A stretch of 64,000 nucleotides of DNA, taken from positions 5,043,661 to 5,107,660 of the forward strand of contig OX359250.1 in assembly GCA_947179485.1 (NCBI GenBank), read 5' to 3'. Position numbers and translations under genes: made by a program. The number at the start of each line of letters is the position of its first letter. Position 1 is the first letter of the stretch. The notes under the pieces were generated by a model. The model did no database searches, was not told the origin of the DNA, and worked only from the letters and a program-made list of their open reading frames with translations. Positions 48,931 through 61,414 of the stretch are shown here, in pieces. Origin of the DNA: Allacma fusca (lineage: Eukaryota > Arthropoda > Collembola > Symphypleona > Sminthuridae).

Positions 48931-50827
48931 AGGAAGTGCAAACGTGAAGAAAATGTCTTGGTATTTGGAGTGAAGCTCATGTCTGGTTCATCCAGTTCCC
49001 TTGTCATTGGAAACTTGCGGAGCAGTAGTAATTTAGGAGAGATTCATAGTGGGAGGATAGAGAGTCATGGATAGCCATGGATTTGAGAATGTAATAGGTG
49101 ACTTATTACATATTATATCAATATATTTGTTCACTTTATTTTTCTGCCATAAAATGTTTTTTTTGTGTACTTAATTTCCCCTTTACAGAAATAGTACGTT
49201 GTTTGTCACGGAGCAAATACTTGTAAGATTGTCTTCCTTAACTGAGCATCCACAAAGTTTAGCTGTTACAAGTTCGTACCCCTTCATACATACATCTTTT
49301 GCTGAACTGAACTGCCTCTCAAATCTTGTTGTTCAGATGATACGTTGCAGTGAGATTTTTGAAAGAAAAAATTGAGGAAAAAATATCCATGGTTGTTATC
49401 TCAACTCGGGGAGGGGAAGGGGGGGGGGTTCAGAGCAGAGTCGAATCATAATGGAGCGACCGAGTTGAAGTTGATGTGACATATGTATGTACATAAGGAC
49501 TATTTTTATTGCTCAACCTGGTGATTCAGATTTACTGTCCGATCAACAGCCAATCAAGCTCAGTGTCAATAGAATATGAAGCCATAATGTTGTTTGTCAT
49601 CTTCTGGTCAACTGTTTTATTGTGACAAGTTCTTCAAGGTTGAATAAAAATATGGAATCCTTGTCTCACATAATTACAACTTCTTTAAATTTTTGCAAAT
49701 AATTTGAATTGCAAGAGTTCTGAACGTTGGGCGACAACTCTGAACGGATTGTTCAGCATTTATTATCACCAGTCGAGTAAGAACTATCAATATTATAGAG
49801 AATTATTGTGTGAGACTGGCAGTGCACGATGTTCTGACGAAGTGAAATAATAATTTTTCTATTCCTTCAAATGTAATTACTCATAAAAAAAAATCAAGTG
49901 ACAAGAGATATTTGTGAAACTCAATTCTTTCAGGATAATTCCCATAGTCTTTGAATGTTTGGCTAAATTTGATGGACTTGTTCCAAGTCCTAAATATTGA
50001 GTCACAGTCCTCCTAATTCATTTCTTTTGTTAATTCTCTGTGTAGTGTTAACCCTTAACCTGGATGGACGTGCATCGAAAACATTAGAATTGACGGGGCA
50101 AAACTTTTGTTATACTCTGTGAAAGTTGGGCTCACACTACGGAAGCTTTGTGAAGGGATTTATGTATGAATTGTGGCAGTGACAATCCATTGAGGCACTC
50201 GAATTCATAAAACGTTACCTTCCGTGAAAATATTTTTGCATGTGGTTTTAAATTATTTGTCGAATTAACACCCACCACTCATCATCCTGAAGAGAAACGC
50301 AGTTCATAGACAAAATATTACTAAATAAAAACAATAGCGTACTGTTTTTAAGACGAACATGGATTCCACAGAATACAATGTAAATGCTAGAATATACAAA
50401 TTTTGTTGTAGACTATTCATTTATTAGATTGAAATACTAAGGATGGGCGGCGATTCATTCGTTTCATTTCAATTCATTTCGAGAAGCTGTTAGATTTGAT
50501 CGTTAGTTCGAGGACAATGATGCCCCGGAAAGCCGGAGGCCTTGAGGGTATTATGAATCAGAGTGTAAACCCAATTTAATGTACTATTTTACATCCGAAA
50601 AAACAAAACTGTTCGTTTTTCCCATTTAAACTGGTTTCTTAAGCACTTTACATACATAGGCAATATTTATTCACGGATTTTTCACTCTATTTTCTAATAA
50701 AAATCCTCTTTTCCCAGTCAGAGCTTGGAGGTACGACATCGTACAAAATAATTAGAATATGATTCAAGTGTCCTTTAGAAAGTCATGTAAGATACAGATG
50801 TTCAGCTGGAAGTTACAAGTTGTAGTC

Positions 50828-51082
50828 TCCGGGAGCGGCTGTATTCCGCCCGGACAGTAATAATCCCGACAACAATAACCCCGCCAGTAATGTTTGAAGA
50901 CACTAATCCTAACTATACTGTCCATCACTAACAATACTATAGAAGTGCTTCCAAGGGTACTTGAACTATTTATTTATCATACGGCGGGATCTCATGTCCA
51001 TACAGGGCGGGATTACCACATTTCGGGGTTACTATTTGCTGGCAGGATTGTCTGTCCGGAGGAATACACCGGGCGGGATTAA
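50828..51082. mobile_element. 255-bp inverted-repeat element with ATCCCG words
   Basis: The left end contains GTATTCCGCCCGGACAG, then AATCCCG and AATAACCCCGCC. The reverse complement of the right end contains GTATTCCTCCGGACAG, then AATCCTGCC, AGTAACCCCG and TAATCCCGCC. The inverted repeats therefore extend imperfectly for about 60 bp around a 100-bp centre without coding capacity. It lies in intron 1. Target duplication not determined; probably a miniature inverted-repeat element. Confidence 0.65.
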
Positions 51083-51526
51083 TTCCATACTCCGTGTACC
51101 CTCGTATGATTATTCTCATTAGAGAGGATATGTATGTTTAGCAATGTTTTTAAAGGAATTTTGATGTCAAAGTCTGGATAGGGTGCTCTTCGACAAGCTT
51201 CCACCCCAGCTTGACCTGCTCTGTTTTCTGTTATTGTAAAGTGTGAAATATGTAGTAGGAAGGGAGGGACAAGTTTATGAGAGAGTAGTGTAGTAGGATC
51301 CATTGGGAAAAATAATACAAGAAGGAGGAAATGTACGCACTTGAAAGGTATTTTGGAAGGCAAGTTGGTCTCTCTAAAGCAAACATGGATTGATTGTGTG
51401 CGTTATGTCATGTGGGCTGAACTCATTCATGACTAGTACTGCTGAGTTCTCTTATTTACTTTGTAAAGATTTTGGATTTTTTATTTTTTTGAGTGAGTTG
51501 AAATTTTTGTATTTTATAAATTGCAG

Positions 51527-51806
51527 TTAACTCCGAGTGTTTTGAGTCCCCCAGAGCATTCATTCATAAATAGCCAGCATCACGGGGGTCATCACGCAGC
51601 AGCGGCGGCCGCAGTTCATCACCACGCGGCTGCGGCTGCACTTCATCAAATGCACCACCATCCCCTTCACGCCTCAATCAACCACCATCACATTGTTCAC
51701 CATGTGACCTCCGGAAGTAGCAGCAGTGGCGGTGGTGGTCATCCCCAACAAGCCGACAACAATACATTGAACAGTACTCCAACTCTGGACAAAATCAAAC
51801 AGCGGG
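51527..51806 (+). CDS. Second coding exon: His- and Ala-tract region
   Basis: Starts at acceptor TTGCAG in phase 0 and ends at donor CGGG^GTAAAT in phase 1, 280 bp. It reads LTPSVLSPPEHSFINSQHH, then alternating His and Ala tracts (AAAAAA, HHH, AAAAA, MHHHPLH, INHHHIVHH), an SSSSGGGGHPQQ linker and NSTPTLDKIKQR. His/Ala tracts of this kind are common in arthropod and vertebrate developmental transcription factors and often direct nuclear-speckle localisation or condensate behaviour; that role is inferred here. If intron 2 is retained, reading continues for a further 32 codons. Confidence 0.75.
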
Positions 51807-54800
51807 GTAAATGTTGCTTTTTTTTCCGAAAGGATCTATCTCCCCCTCGTTCCTTCATTTTTGTCAGGGTTTCTTTTCAAAAGAGATTACATATAATTAC
51901 ATAAATGGTATATCTAATGGGAAACTAATATCCTCTGTACTTGGTCCCTGACTTGTATCCAAGTCCATGCCAGCCCTATTAAATGTCAGAGTCTCCACAG
52001 GGGAACTTTGACCCCAACAGGAAAGTACTACAGTCCGCCACGGCATGTTATTTTGAAACCCTCCAATGTGTCCCTTATATGTAATTACATCCATTGCCAA
52101 ATTAAGGGTCACAGTCGGAACTTCCCTAACACCAGAATCAAAGTCAAAGTCTGCTCTTTATCTCCGGACCCCAAACTTAACCTTTATAATATAATCTCAT
52201 GTGGTTAATTATCATACTTAGCTCTATAACACTGAAAGGGAATACACGCGACTCTCTCTTCCCTCTCAATTATCATCATATGCCATTTACTTTTCGAATT
52301 AATTCATTAGAGTTCCAAACTTATTTATTTATGCGTATAATTATTGATATAAGCATATTATTTACATTTCACTTGTTACTGACTCAGTCCAAGATGTCAA
52401 ATATTTCTTCATTGATTGTGTGTCTGGAAATTATTCCGTGGCTACAAAAATTAGCGTCAGCATTTCATAACATCAGATTTATCAATCCCATGTTTCGAAA
52501 GACTTGGTCCACACACAGGATGCCTTCAATAAATGCTTACTAATTAAGTTGGAAGTAGCTCTAGATCTTTAGCCCAGTATTCAGTAAACTCGTTCAACTT
52601 TTTTCAGACAGTGCTTTTTATTCCTTGTTGGTTGAAGTCACTGATTTCATTGCCAGTATGTTATTGTGTGTGTGTGTGTGTGGGATGGAGTTGGGCATAT
52701 GGAATGGATGATATTATCCAACCTGAATGAGTCTGTGAGGATGGCATGAAGAAATAAAACTTTGAAACTGAAAAGTGAAATTGACTGTTGTTTAAAATGA
52801 GTAATGTGGAGATTGATAAAGTATAGTATTAGTTTGAACAATGTTTTATTTGTAAGATGGTACATAGCTTCTGGTAGTTGTGGGTAGGAGAGTTACGGCT
52901 CATGTTATGGTCGAGGAGGAATTGTATGACGTCCTGTGTATTATTTGTGTGTCAATAATGTCAAACACGATGTGAGACAAGGGAGGAGTGGTTATCTTAT
53001 TTATCCTATACATTACTATATATCCAGTTGTTGATATGGTGTGAGGCTTTGGCTTTTGCAATAGGAGTGGAGACACCGCACGGGGTAAGATAACCTTTAT
53101 ATGCATTTTGCCGACGATTCCCCGTGTGTCTGTCAACAACAGACAAGCCAGTTTAGAATCTCTCTCTCTCTCTCTGGCTCGTTGCTGCCTGTCGGATTTT
53201 CATACTTGCACGTAAGCACGCACATAAGTACGCTGGATGTACATCATATAATATGTGCTTCAAGGCATACACAAAAAAAAAAAAACTTCAAACTTACTTA
53301 CTTACTTACTCTAATGTTTAAATTATACTTGAAAAAGATAACATACTGAAAAATTCCCAATAATACTCGAGAGGATTTTTGACTATGTTGAAGTTGTACA
53401 GATGAGAGTGGGGGTGGGAGTCGGAGAGTCCATCAGAAATATTTTGTTTCACTTCCATTTTTAAAGTAATAATTTTATTGGAACTTACACCTATTTACTT
53501 CCTTGTGTGCTCAAAAGAATTGACTCCTTCAAGCTTCTTTGTCTTATGTTAGAAATCTACTCCTGTAGAGCCTGAGTACTTTATCGTACGGATGCTTATG
53601 GCTATAAGAATATCTATATATCGGTCATCGTACGTATGACCATCTGTAATTACTTTGACAGCACACATTGAATTCCCCAGGAATTGGGGGTGAAGCTTCG
53701 TGAACTTGTGAAACTTGGGAGTCATAAATTGTCTGAGAAAAATTATTATTGTTTGGGATTAAATGGAATTTAAAGTATGGGGGTAAATGGTTTAATTCTA
53801 TTATATTTAGGGACACTATGGGGCTCATAAACATTTACCTGAGTATTTTGTAAGAGCTATTTTTGTGTTGATCAAAATCCAAAATTAATCTTAACGATTA
53901 TAGTCTTATGATTCCCTATTTATCCTATTTGATAACTATCAACAAGACTCCCATTTTCATTTTATCTTCTTTCTAATGTCTACTACATAAGTCTCTGTAT
54001 GTTTATACACTCTTCGTCTCAGCTGGATCAGAGCTATACATAGCTACTCATAGTTTAGTGCATGTACATATCTACATATGTAGGTCCTACATATCTCTAG
54101 ACGTAATGTGTACAGAGGTTACACATTAGTATTCCCTTTACTACATCTCCGTTTCCGTTAATGTTATTCCATTGACTTCGTGGGATTATTTTTGAATCCT
54201 TCTAAATCACAGCATGACTTTTGGAAAAACTGAAACGATTGAGTATTGGGTTTGGCAAACATTTCACAACCACTATTCGCTTTCCCAAGTTGAGTTAACT
54301 TATTACTCTTTGACTCTCAACTGAAGGACTGATTTTTTCTCTCAAAAGGAACGTCCAGCATTAAATGCAAATACATCAGTATTGTAGGAAAGGAATGGCA
54401 AAGTAATTGATTACAAAAAAAAAAGCTTTGAAATAGATACTATGTCATCCCAAGTCATTTAATTACGGATAAATAAATTCTAAGGCTAGTTTCAAATATT
54501 GACTTTTGCATCTCCCATCCGTTACAAAATAGGGAAGCACTCAGCACTGCTGAAATCAGTAATCCGAAGTATGCGAATATCCATGGATTAGTTTTTCGGG
54601 AGAAACGGGCCAGAAATCTGGAATGAGTTTCGGCTGCTGTTGGATATCTTAATTAAATTCATGGAATGGTTCGCTCAAATGGTCGTGTCGCTGCTGATTT
54701 GGAGGCTTGTTCCTAATTGTAATTTGTATACGCCTCAAATTGGTTAACCATAACATGTACATCCTAGGGTGGGATGAGTTTTAGTAGAAATAAATAGAAT

Positions 54801-54990
54801 TTGGTCGGCGTTGTTTTATTGTACTTACTCCTCAGTATGGGAAGAGTTCCCTTCGGTTGTGTTCCATAAAGCATGGCAGTTTGGTAGCAAAGTTTAATTT
54901 GGCAGTCGTAATAGCTGAGGGTAATGTGCGGGGAAAAAAATTCTGGGACTAGCTATGTGTACGGCAGAGAATCTCTAGTCGTGTTCGGGC

Positions 54991-55003
54991 GAGAGAGAGA
55001 GCG

Positions 55004-55041
<38 letters not shown>
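54991..55041. repeat. (GA)n microsatellite
   Basis: About 51 bp of GA repeats with two GC interruptions, in intron 2. Confidence 0.95.
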
Positions 55042-55044
<3 letters not shown>

Positions 55045-55908
55045 GAGGTCTGAGTGAGCCCAAAGATATAATTTTATAAGGAAGTTAGCAGAGTTAGTAC
55101 CACAAATGTTTTGCTTTTCGGTATGAACTTCCCCACACGTAAAGTTTACACGCTTTTGGTACTCCCAGATAGCTCCTGTATCTATGCATAGTGGCCATTA
55201 GGAGTAAGTCTTTTGGCCTGAATTGGAACATATGCGAATGTCCGGACGGTTGAGTCGTCGTGCATACTTGAGGCTCATTAGAATTTAGATAGGATGTATG
55301 GTAATCAAACTAATCACACTTCCCCTGGGGAAACTCTCAATACGCATACATCCACGTCCTCCCTCCTCCCTATACGTGTACATATGTACTTCCCAGACTC
55401 TTTCTCTCTCCTCCCTTCGAAAAGTGTACACACTTGTCTCTGCTGATGATCATGGAAGTACTCTGGGGTTTCTCTTTCCTTTTCCCAGAAACAACCTCAC
55501 CACAAGTAGGCATTTATGGATGTGCAATGCATAAACACTGATTTTCTCCGTCAACTTTTAAATGGGAGGGAGCACGTTGCATTTAATAAGAGTCGCTCGC
55601 TGTATCATCAACGATGTAATTAGCCTTCAAATGCTTTTACTTTACTATGGGAGTCTTCCCTCGGCTCAAGAAGACTCCCCAAAATCTATTCCTGGCCAAA
55701 ACACCATACTAGTTAGCAGGTGTGTGGCTGGCTCCATTGTCACAACTCCCTAAAATCCAACAATTTCCCGTAAATATGTATAAGATAGAATTTGTGTTTT
55801 CGTATTTTTGTCTCAAGTAATTCTGCATATATTTCTCCTGAGTTATTTCAATAGATAATGTTATTGAGGGGATACTTTCCTTTTCAAAGGATTTTTTCCC
55901 CGTACCAG

Positions 55909-55941
55909 AAGACCCCGATCTTCGTCGACGTTCGGGGTCTT
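55909..55941. other. Perfect 10-bp stem-loop
   Basis: AAGACCCCGA pairs exactly with TCGGGGTCTT across a 13-base loop that contains GTCGAC. No T run follows, and the function is unknown; possibly an intronic RNA structure or a small inverted repeat. Confidence 0.5.
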
Positions 55942-58210
55942 GATTGAAGCATTTGACAAAATGTTAGGTAATTATGTAGCTCCCAGTGACCACTAACCAC
56001 TACCTTTCTCAATGTTGTTCGTGGAGTCGGATTACTGGAGGTTGGGTTTGAGGAAAGCCAAGGAAATGATTCGAGTATTTATACCAGATCATGAACCAAA
56101 ATCCGATGGGAATGTAATTCTCCTTGCACAATTAATTCATTTATCCCAGAAGTAAAATACAGATGAAAGTTTTTCACTTCTTTGAGCATTAAGGCTTTAT
56201 AATTATTATTGGTAATTTAAAATCATCTTTGAACACTAAAGTCATTATTTGAATAGTCCTGGGCTTATTGTCCCTCAACCGTTACAATGTAATTATTTGA
56301 AGGAGCTACCTTCTATAAATGCAGTTTTGTGTTTTGTAACTCCACCCTCCCTAGCGGTAGGAGACTGTCCAGGTCATTTGTGTATCCTGGTCCATTGCAG
56401 ATACAGTAAAGCAATGAGGTATGATTATTACTTAATCACTACTTTCCTCTGGATTCTTGTAACGCTTCTTAAAATGTGTAGCGTCTTCAGAATCTAACTG
56501 GATTGAGTTTTGTGGTGGTGTTTGAGTAGGGAAATTAATTGGCAGTTTGATTTCTGGGGTTATGTGAGATGGTAGTATTTACGTTTACTTTAAACAACAA
56601 ATTTTGTAAGTGCTTCGGGATTCGGGATCATTGGGGAAAGGAAAGTTAGGATTCTCTAGATTAAGTATCTTAGGGAATATAATTTGTTGGACCAAACTTG
56701 GTTTGCTTCTTATGAGTGCGTACTTGCGTTCATGTATGTAGATACATGCTCGAAGGTATGATTGGATGAGATTTAAGAGATTTACAATAGCGTTACACAC
56801 ATGAAGACGGCTAGCGGAAGATGAGTTTTGACATTAAAATAAAAATAAGGAAAAAAAAGAGGAGGATGAGAGATGTAGGGAGGAGTGAAAGGGTGGAGTA
56901 GAGTGGATGATGATGAGAACGACAAAGAAAATGATTTTGTGACCCAAGAAACGGTTGATTAAGCCCAGCTAATTTCACACACTCATGAGCTTTCAAGTAA
57001 ACCATTCATCACATTCGTAATTAGCCGAGCATTGGTTGCGTGTACATAGTTGGGTGGCAGTTGCCTTCATATATTCAGTTTGAGAGACACGACTTGTGTC
57101 CTGCCACTCTGTCTCCCTCCATGGTTTACTTTAGGAAGGCAAGGAGACCCTCAGTCCCACAACTCATCTCATTTTACTCACATCTTTATTTGTCCAGCCA
57201 GAAAATCGTGTACAAATAGCCACTGAGATGAAGTCCAAGTATTTATCTAGAGGAAGAGAGATACTTTTTGGGGGAAGACTACCAGCCGTCCTTTGTTGCT
57301 ATAATACGTACCACTTCTGACATGATTGTTGATTTTGAACTTGTTCACACACATCTCGGATTCTCCCAAGAAATTTTCCAAGTGTACCGTTCCATTCCTC
57401 ACTCCTGTAAATGGAGTCATTACAGCAATTATCTCCTGGCTCAACACTACTGTCACCCTCAGCTGAGATTACAGCCCTTTATTTTCCTTAGGGTTTTTAC
57501 ATTAATCCTGGGAATTGCTCATGTCTGAGTTTATTTTATCTTGCACTTGTCATTATTTCTACCATTCAAATGACAGCTCCTACGGTTTTCCTCAGTATCA
57601 TGAAAATTTGTCTGCAAAATTTAGGTCCATCCTTGTATTCAAATGTCGGGGAAGTTTAAGACATTGGGATTGTTTTTCGTTTAGAAGATAATTATCACTT
57701 CGAAAATCTGGAAGTGAGTACTACATTCCCATCTCACATCACGTTTGTAAAATTTTGATGATGGAACTGATTTATACAATGAATGTAAAACCTTCATGCT
57801 CAGGTCTTACCTTCCACATCAAGAACCGTATGATTTGACAAAGCTTCCCTTTATTTTCCCCTGTTCTGGGAGCAATTATCCGTTTTGGGATCTCGTGTCC
57901 TGTGTGGATGTTGAGGAAGGTAGGACTTTTGTTACTGGTTGGGGCATGGAATGAAGACTTGTGTGGTCATGTAAAATTTAAATTTTGGCCAGATTGTGCA
58001 TGGTTATGGTAGAGGATTTTGGGGTGATCTCAAGTATCAATTTTTGTTCCTACTTTTTATCGCGGAATGTACGGTTGGCCCATACTAGGATGGTCCTTGC
58101 AGTATGGGGCCCAGATTTGAGAGATACGTACATATTTTGAGTGAGCCCGAAATGTCGCATAGTATGAAGTGAAGGAGGATGTGTGTGTCTGTGTTCACAG
58201 ATAAAGACAT

Positions 58211-58213
<3 letters not shown>

Positions 58214-58252
<39 letters not shown>
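58214..58252. repeat. (GA)n microsatellite
   Basis: About 39 bp of uninterrupted repeats in intron 2. Confidence 0.95.
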
Positions 58253-58256
<4 letters not shown>

Positions 58257-59260
58257 ACACACATACTTTGTACAAGAGTCTTACGAGTGTGCTCAACAAG
58301 GAGATCAAGATGAATTTATGTAGTCTTACGTGAATATCCCGCTTATGTTCAAGATGCTTACCCGTATCATCCCTCTCGTTCCTTTTACGATCAGTCAGGT
58401 TGAGTATCAAGTGTGGGGGGTGTGGTAAGATGCCTCTTTCTACCTCGCTCGTGTGTCTCATCCAGCCTCTTTCTCACCCATAACAGCAACTAAAACTCTT
58501 ATTTTACTTTCCTCCACTAACTAGGATGGGTGTGTGTGTGTGTGTGTGTGAGTGTGTACAGTAGCTCACGTTGTTGAGCCCCGGTACTTGAGCAAGCCAA
58601 GTTGACACAAGCAAAAGTCAGATGAAGAAGTGTTGGGAAAGTAATTCTAGTGGAAAAAAGGGTGACAGGTGGAAAAGGCATCACTTTTACATTTTGGTCA
58701 GAAATAGAGGAATGTCAAACCACTTCCTCCCTCCTCATTGACAAGCTAATCTGCTTGATAACAAATTGTTCCATTTGTGTCCATTTGCTCCGTTTAAGGA
58801 CTTTTTTTTTTACTTCTTTTTCATCACTTTGGCCTCCTCTACTAAATTTCATCAAGTTACTTACCAATCCCGCTCCTTTACTTGAACAGTGCATATTGGC
58901 AAGCTGAGGTCAGGCTAGGTAATGTACGCATTGGTAGTATTACAGTATTACACCATGCATCATGTTGGATGTATGTACATACCATCTGTGATGGCTTTTG
59001 GGGCAGTTCTTTTCACTTTGTAGTAAGTGTTTCCTTCCATGATGTGCTCAGGCTCTAGTCCGGGGTACAGGCTTTGACTGTCACATGCTAAATCTGGAAC
59101 CTTTGTAGAACCAAATCCCAATAAGTTCCAACGTACTCAGGCTCAGTTACAATCACGTCTCCAGCTATTAGGTGGTTGGATGGCAACATGGATTTTACCT
59201 ATGGTGTACAAAGTATTGGAAGTATTTAAGTCCTCATAGTTTGTAATATGTTTGATTATG

Positions 59261-59262
59261 AG

Positions 59263-59299
<37 letters not shown>
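59261..59299. repeat. (GA)n microsatellite
   Basis: About 39 bp with one GG interruption, in intron 2. Confidence 0.95.
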
Positions 59300-59300
<1 letters not shown>

Positions 59301-60500
59301 TGACTTCCACTATGGTTTATCTTTCATCACCATGTATGTAGATCCATGGAGTCGAGCAGAACATACTTTAACATCATCACCAAGGTTGTTCATTTTCCGT
59401 GTTTCTGTGTAGCATCCTCGTTAATTCTGAGTGAGACTCAAATGCTTGTACACATGGATGTGGTGTAAACGGGATAATAAAACTAATTTTATTGCCTCAT
59501 GGATTATATTTTGGATATTGTCATGTACTTAAGTGTGGTTGGTGTATGAAGGTGTGAAACAAGTAGGAGTAACAAAGAGTAATGACAGAAAGAAAAAAAA
59601 AGAAATGCAAACTGTTCCACTTATTAGAATGCGATTAGGGTTTAAAAGGGTTAATCGTCAATGGGGGAAAAAAATCTGACTGCCTTGGTTGAGGTTAATT
59701 ATGAAATGTGCGGCGTTTCAAATGCTATCTACAAAGGGACATCAAATCCCAGATTAGCTCTCTCCGCATTATCTCTCACTTGTATTAAACTGTTAAAAAT
59801 AATTTATTCGACGTAAGGACTATAGTATAGTATCTATAGGTAGGTACACATGGGCAGGTTCAGTCTCCCTCAACATTTGATATTTTTGCTCGTCTGTTAT
59901 CACTCTGTTTGCATTGTTCGGCATGTTCAGCGTATGTCAGAAGTGTCACTGTACTACATAATTAATAACTTTTGGCGCTGTAGACCGTATGTACTCATAC
60001 TCACTGATTGTGAGATTGTCTATGTACCTGTATGTGAACTGTACAGTTATGCTGTACTTGCAGTAGTAGTCACTTTTGATTCTGGGATGCACTGGTTTTC
60101 CCAGAAGAGCGGTAAGTTCTGTCAGAGAATTGAAGGACTTGTGCGTGTATCTTTTGGATGTATGACACAGTTGGAATTTCAAGTTAATTGCCTTTGGCAT
60201 GTCGCTTGTTTTTAATCCAGTACATGTGTTTGGACCCATACAAAGGACAGATATCATGGGCTGACTATTGACATTGGAGCATGTCAAACATCATGTAATT
60301 GTGTACACTATTGTGCTTTTCTTAGCAGAGTCAACGCTTGCTTAGAACAATAGTACTAGAGGAAATTTGGACTCAGAAACGTGGGCTTTACTTATTAGAC
60401 TCGGATGGAGTAATTCCACTGGAATTGATGTGCACTGTAGGTGTAGGGGAATGTAATTGGGACTTATGGAATCATTAGCAATTGTATCTATAGGAATGAG

Positions 60501-61414
60501 CAGAGCTATGTAGTATTTCCAAATACAGTATTTTGAGCTACGTATTTTGAGACCACACAGTCTGTAGTATTTTGAAGTCGGTAACCAGCGGGCAAGTATT
60601 TTGTAGTTAGTATTTTAAAGGACTGCAAGTACAAAAGTATTTTGTATTTATTTACCTTCAAGAGCATCGAAATTGTATTTCAAATAAAGGATTTTGCCTC
60701 AAAATACACCAGCATCATCATGACTTTGACACTGTATGTAGTGTACATAATATGCAATGTCTGTGAGAATGTTGTTCCATGTTAGCAATGAATAATATAC
60801 GTTGGAATGAATCCTTTTTGCCTTAAAACTGTTGATATTTAGTATTTAAGATACGCTGAAGGCCGACTCAATTTAATTTTCAGACACGAACTGCTTTCTA
60901 TAACAATAAATTATTTCGTAAATACATTTAATAATAAATAAAGAAAATATTCATTTTAATTCATCTGAGACAGCCAAATCACCTGGTTTCGGATAGTTAA
61001 ACAACTTTAAATTTGGCAATTTGGATATTGGACTCAGCATCAGTTGTGCCGTTTATTCCCGCACAGGTCTTCTATGCAGTCCTTGAGGTGTTTTGCTCTC
61101 TGATTAAGGTTGCTTGTGAAAGCTTTATATGTTCTAGCAGAAACCGAAACGAGTGAGCATTCGGTGGGTATTTTAAGAAAAGTAGTTTAGATAGTATTTA
61201 TAAGTATTTATAAGTATAAGTATATTTATAAGTATTTTATTTAGTCTATATTTAAAATACAGTATTTTATATTTGAGTATCTACCTTGTATTGTATTTGT
61301 AATTTTGTCAAATTATCTGAGGTATCTAACTTTGTATTTTACATCGTCAATATTTTACTTCAGGTATTTTACTTGTATTTTGTAATCAAAGACCAAGTAT
61401 TTTGCATAGCTCTA
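60501..61414. mobile_element. Non-autonomous hAT-like element with GTATTTTG words
   Basis: Begins CAGAGCTATG and ends, in reverse complement, TAGAGCTATG. (A)GTATTTTG and CAAAATAC words crowd 60,510-60,690 and 61,185-61,405. No coding frame. Flanking bases do not give a clean 8-bp duplication (both sides contain AATG), so the insertion is old or the ends are eroded. It lies within intron 2 of the His/Ala-rich gene. Confidence 0.65.

Larger units (their letters stand above)
47304..51526 (+). other. Intron 1 of the His/Ala-rich gene (4.2 kb)
   Basis: Bounded by GTAAAC and TTGCAG. Holds (GT)n at 47,334-47,398 beside the donor, a (GA)n tract at 48,877-48,929 and a small inverted-repeat element at 50,828-51,082. 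No other coding sequence recognised. Confidence 0.65.

Noticed and set aside
58050..58461. Ser-Leu repeat frames on the minus strand
   Set aside because: Translation of the (GA)n microsatellite.
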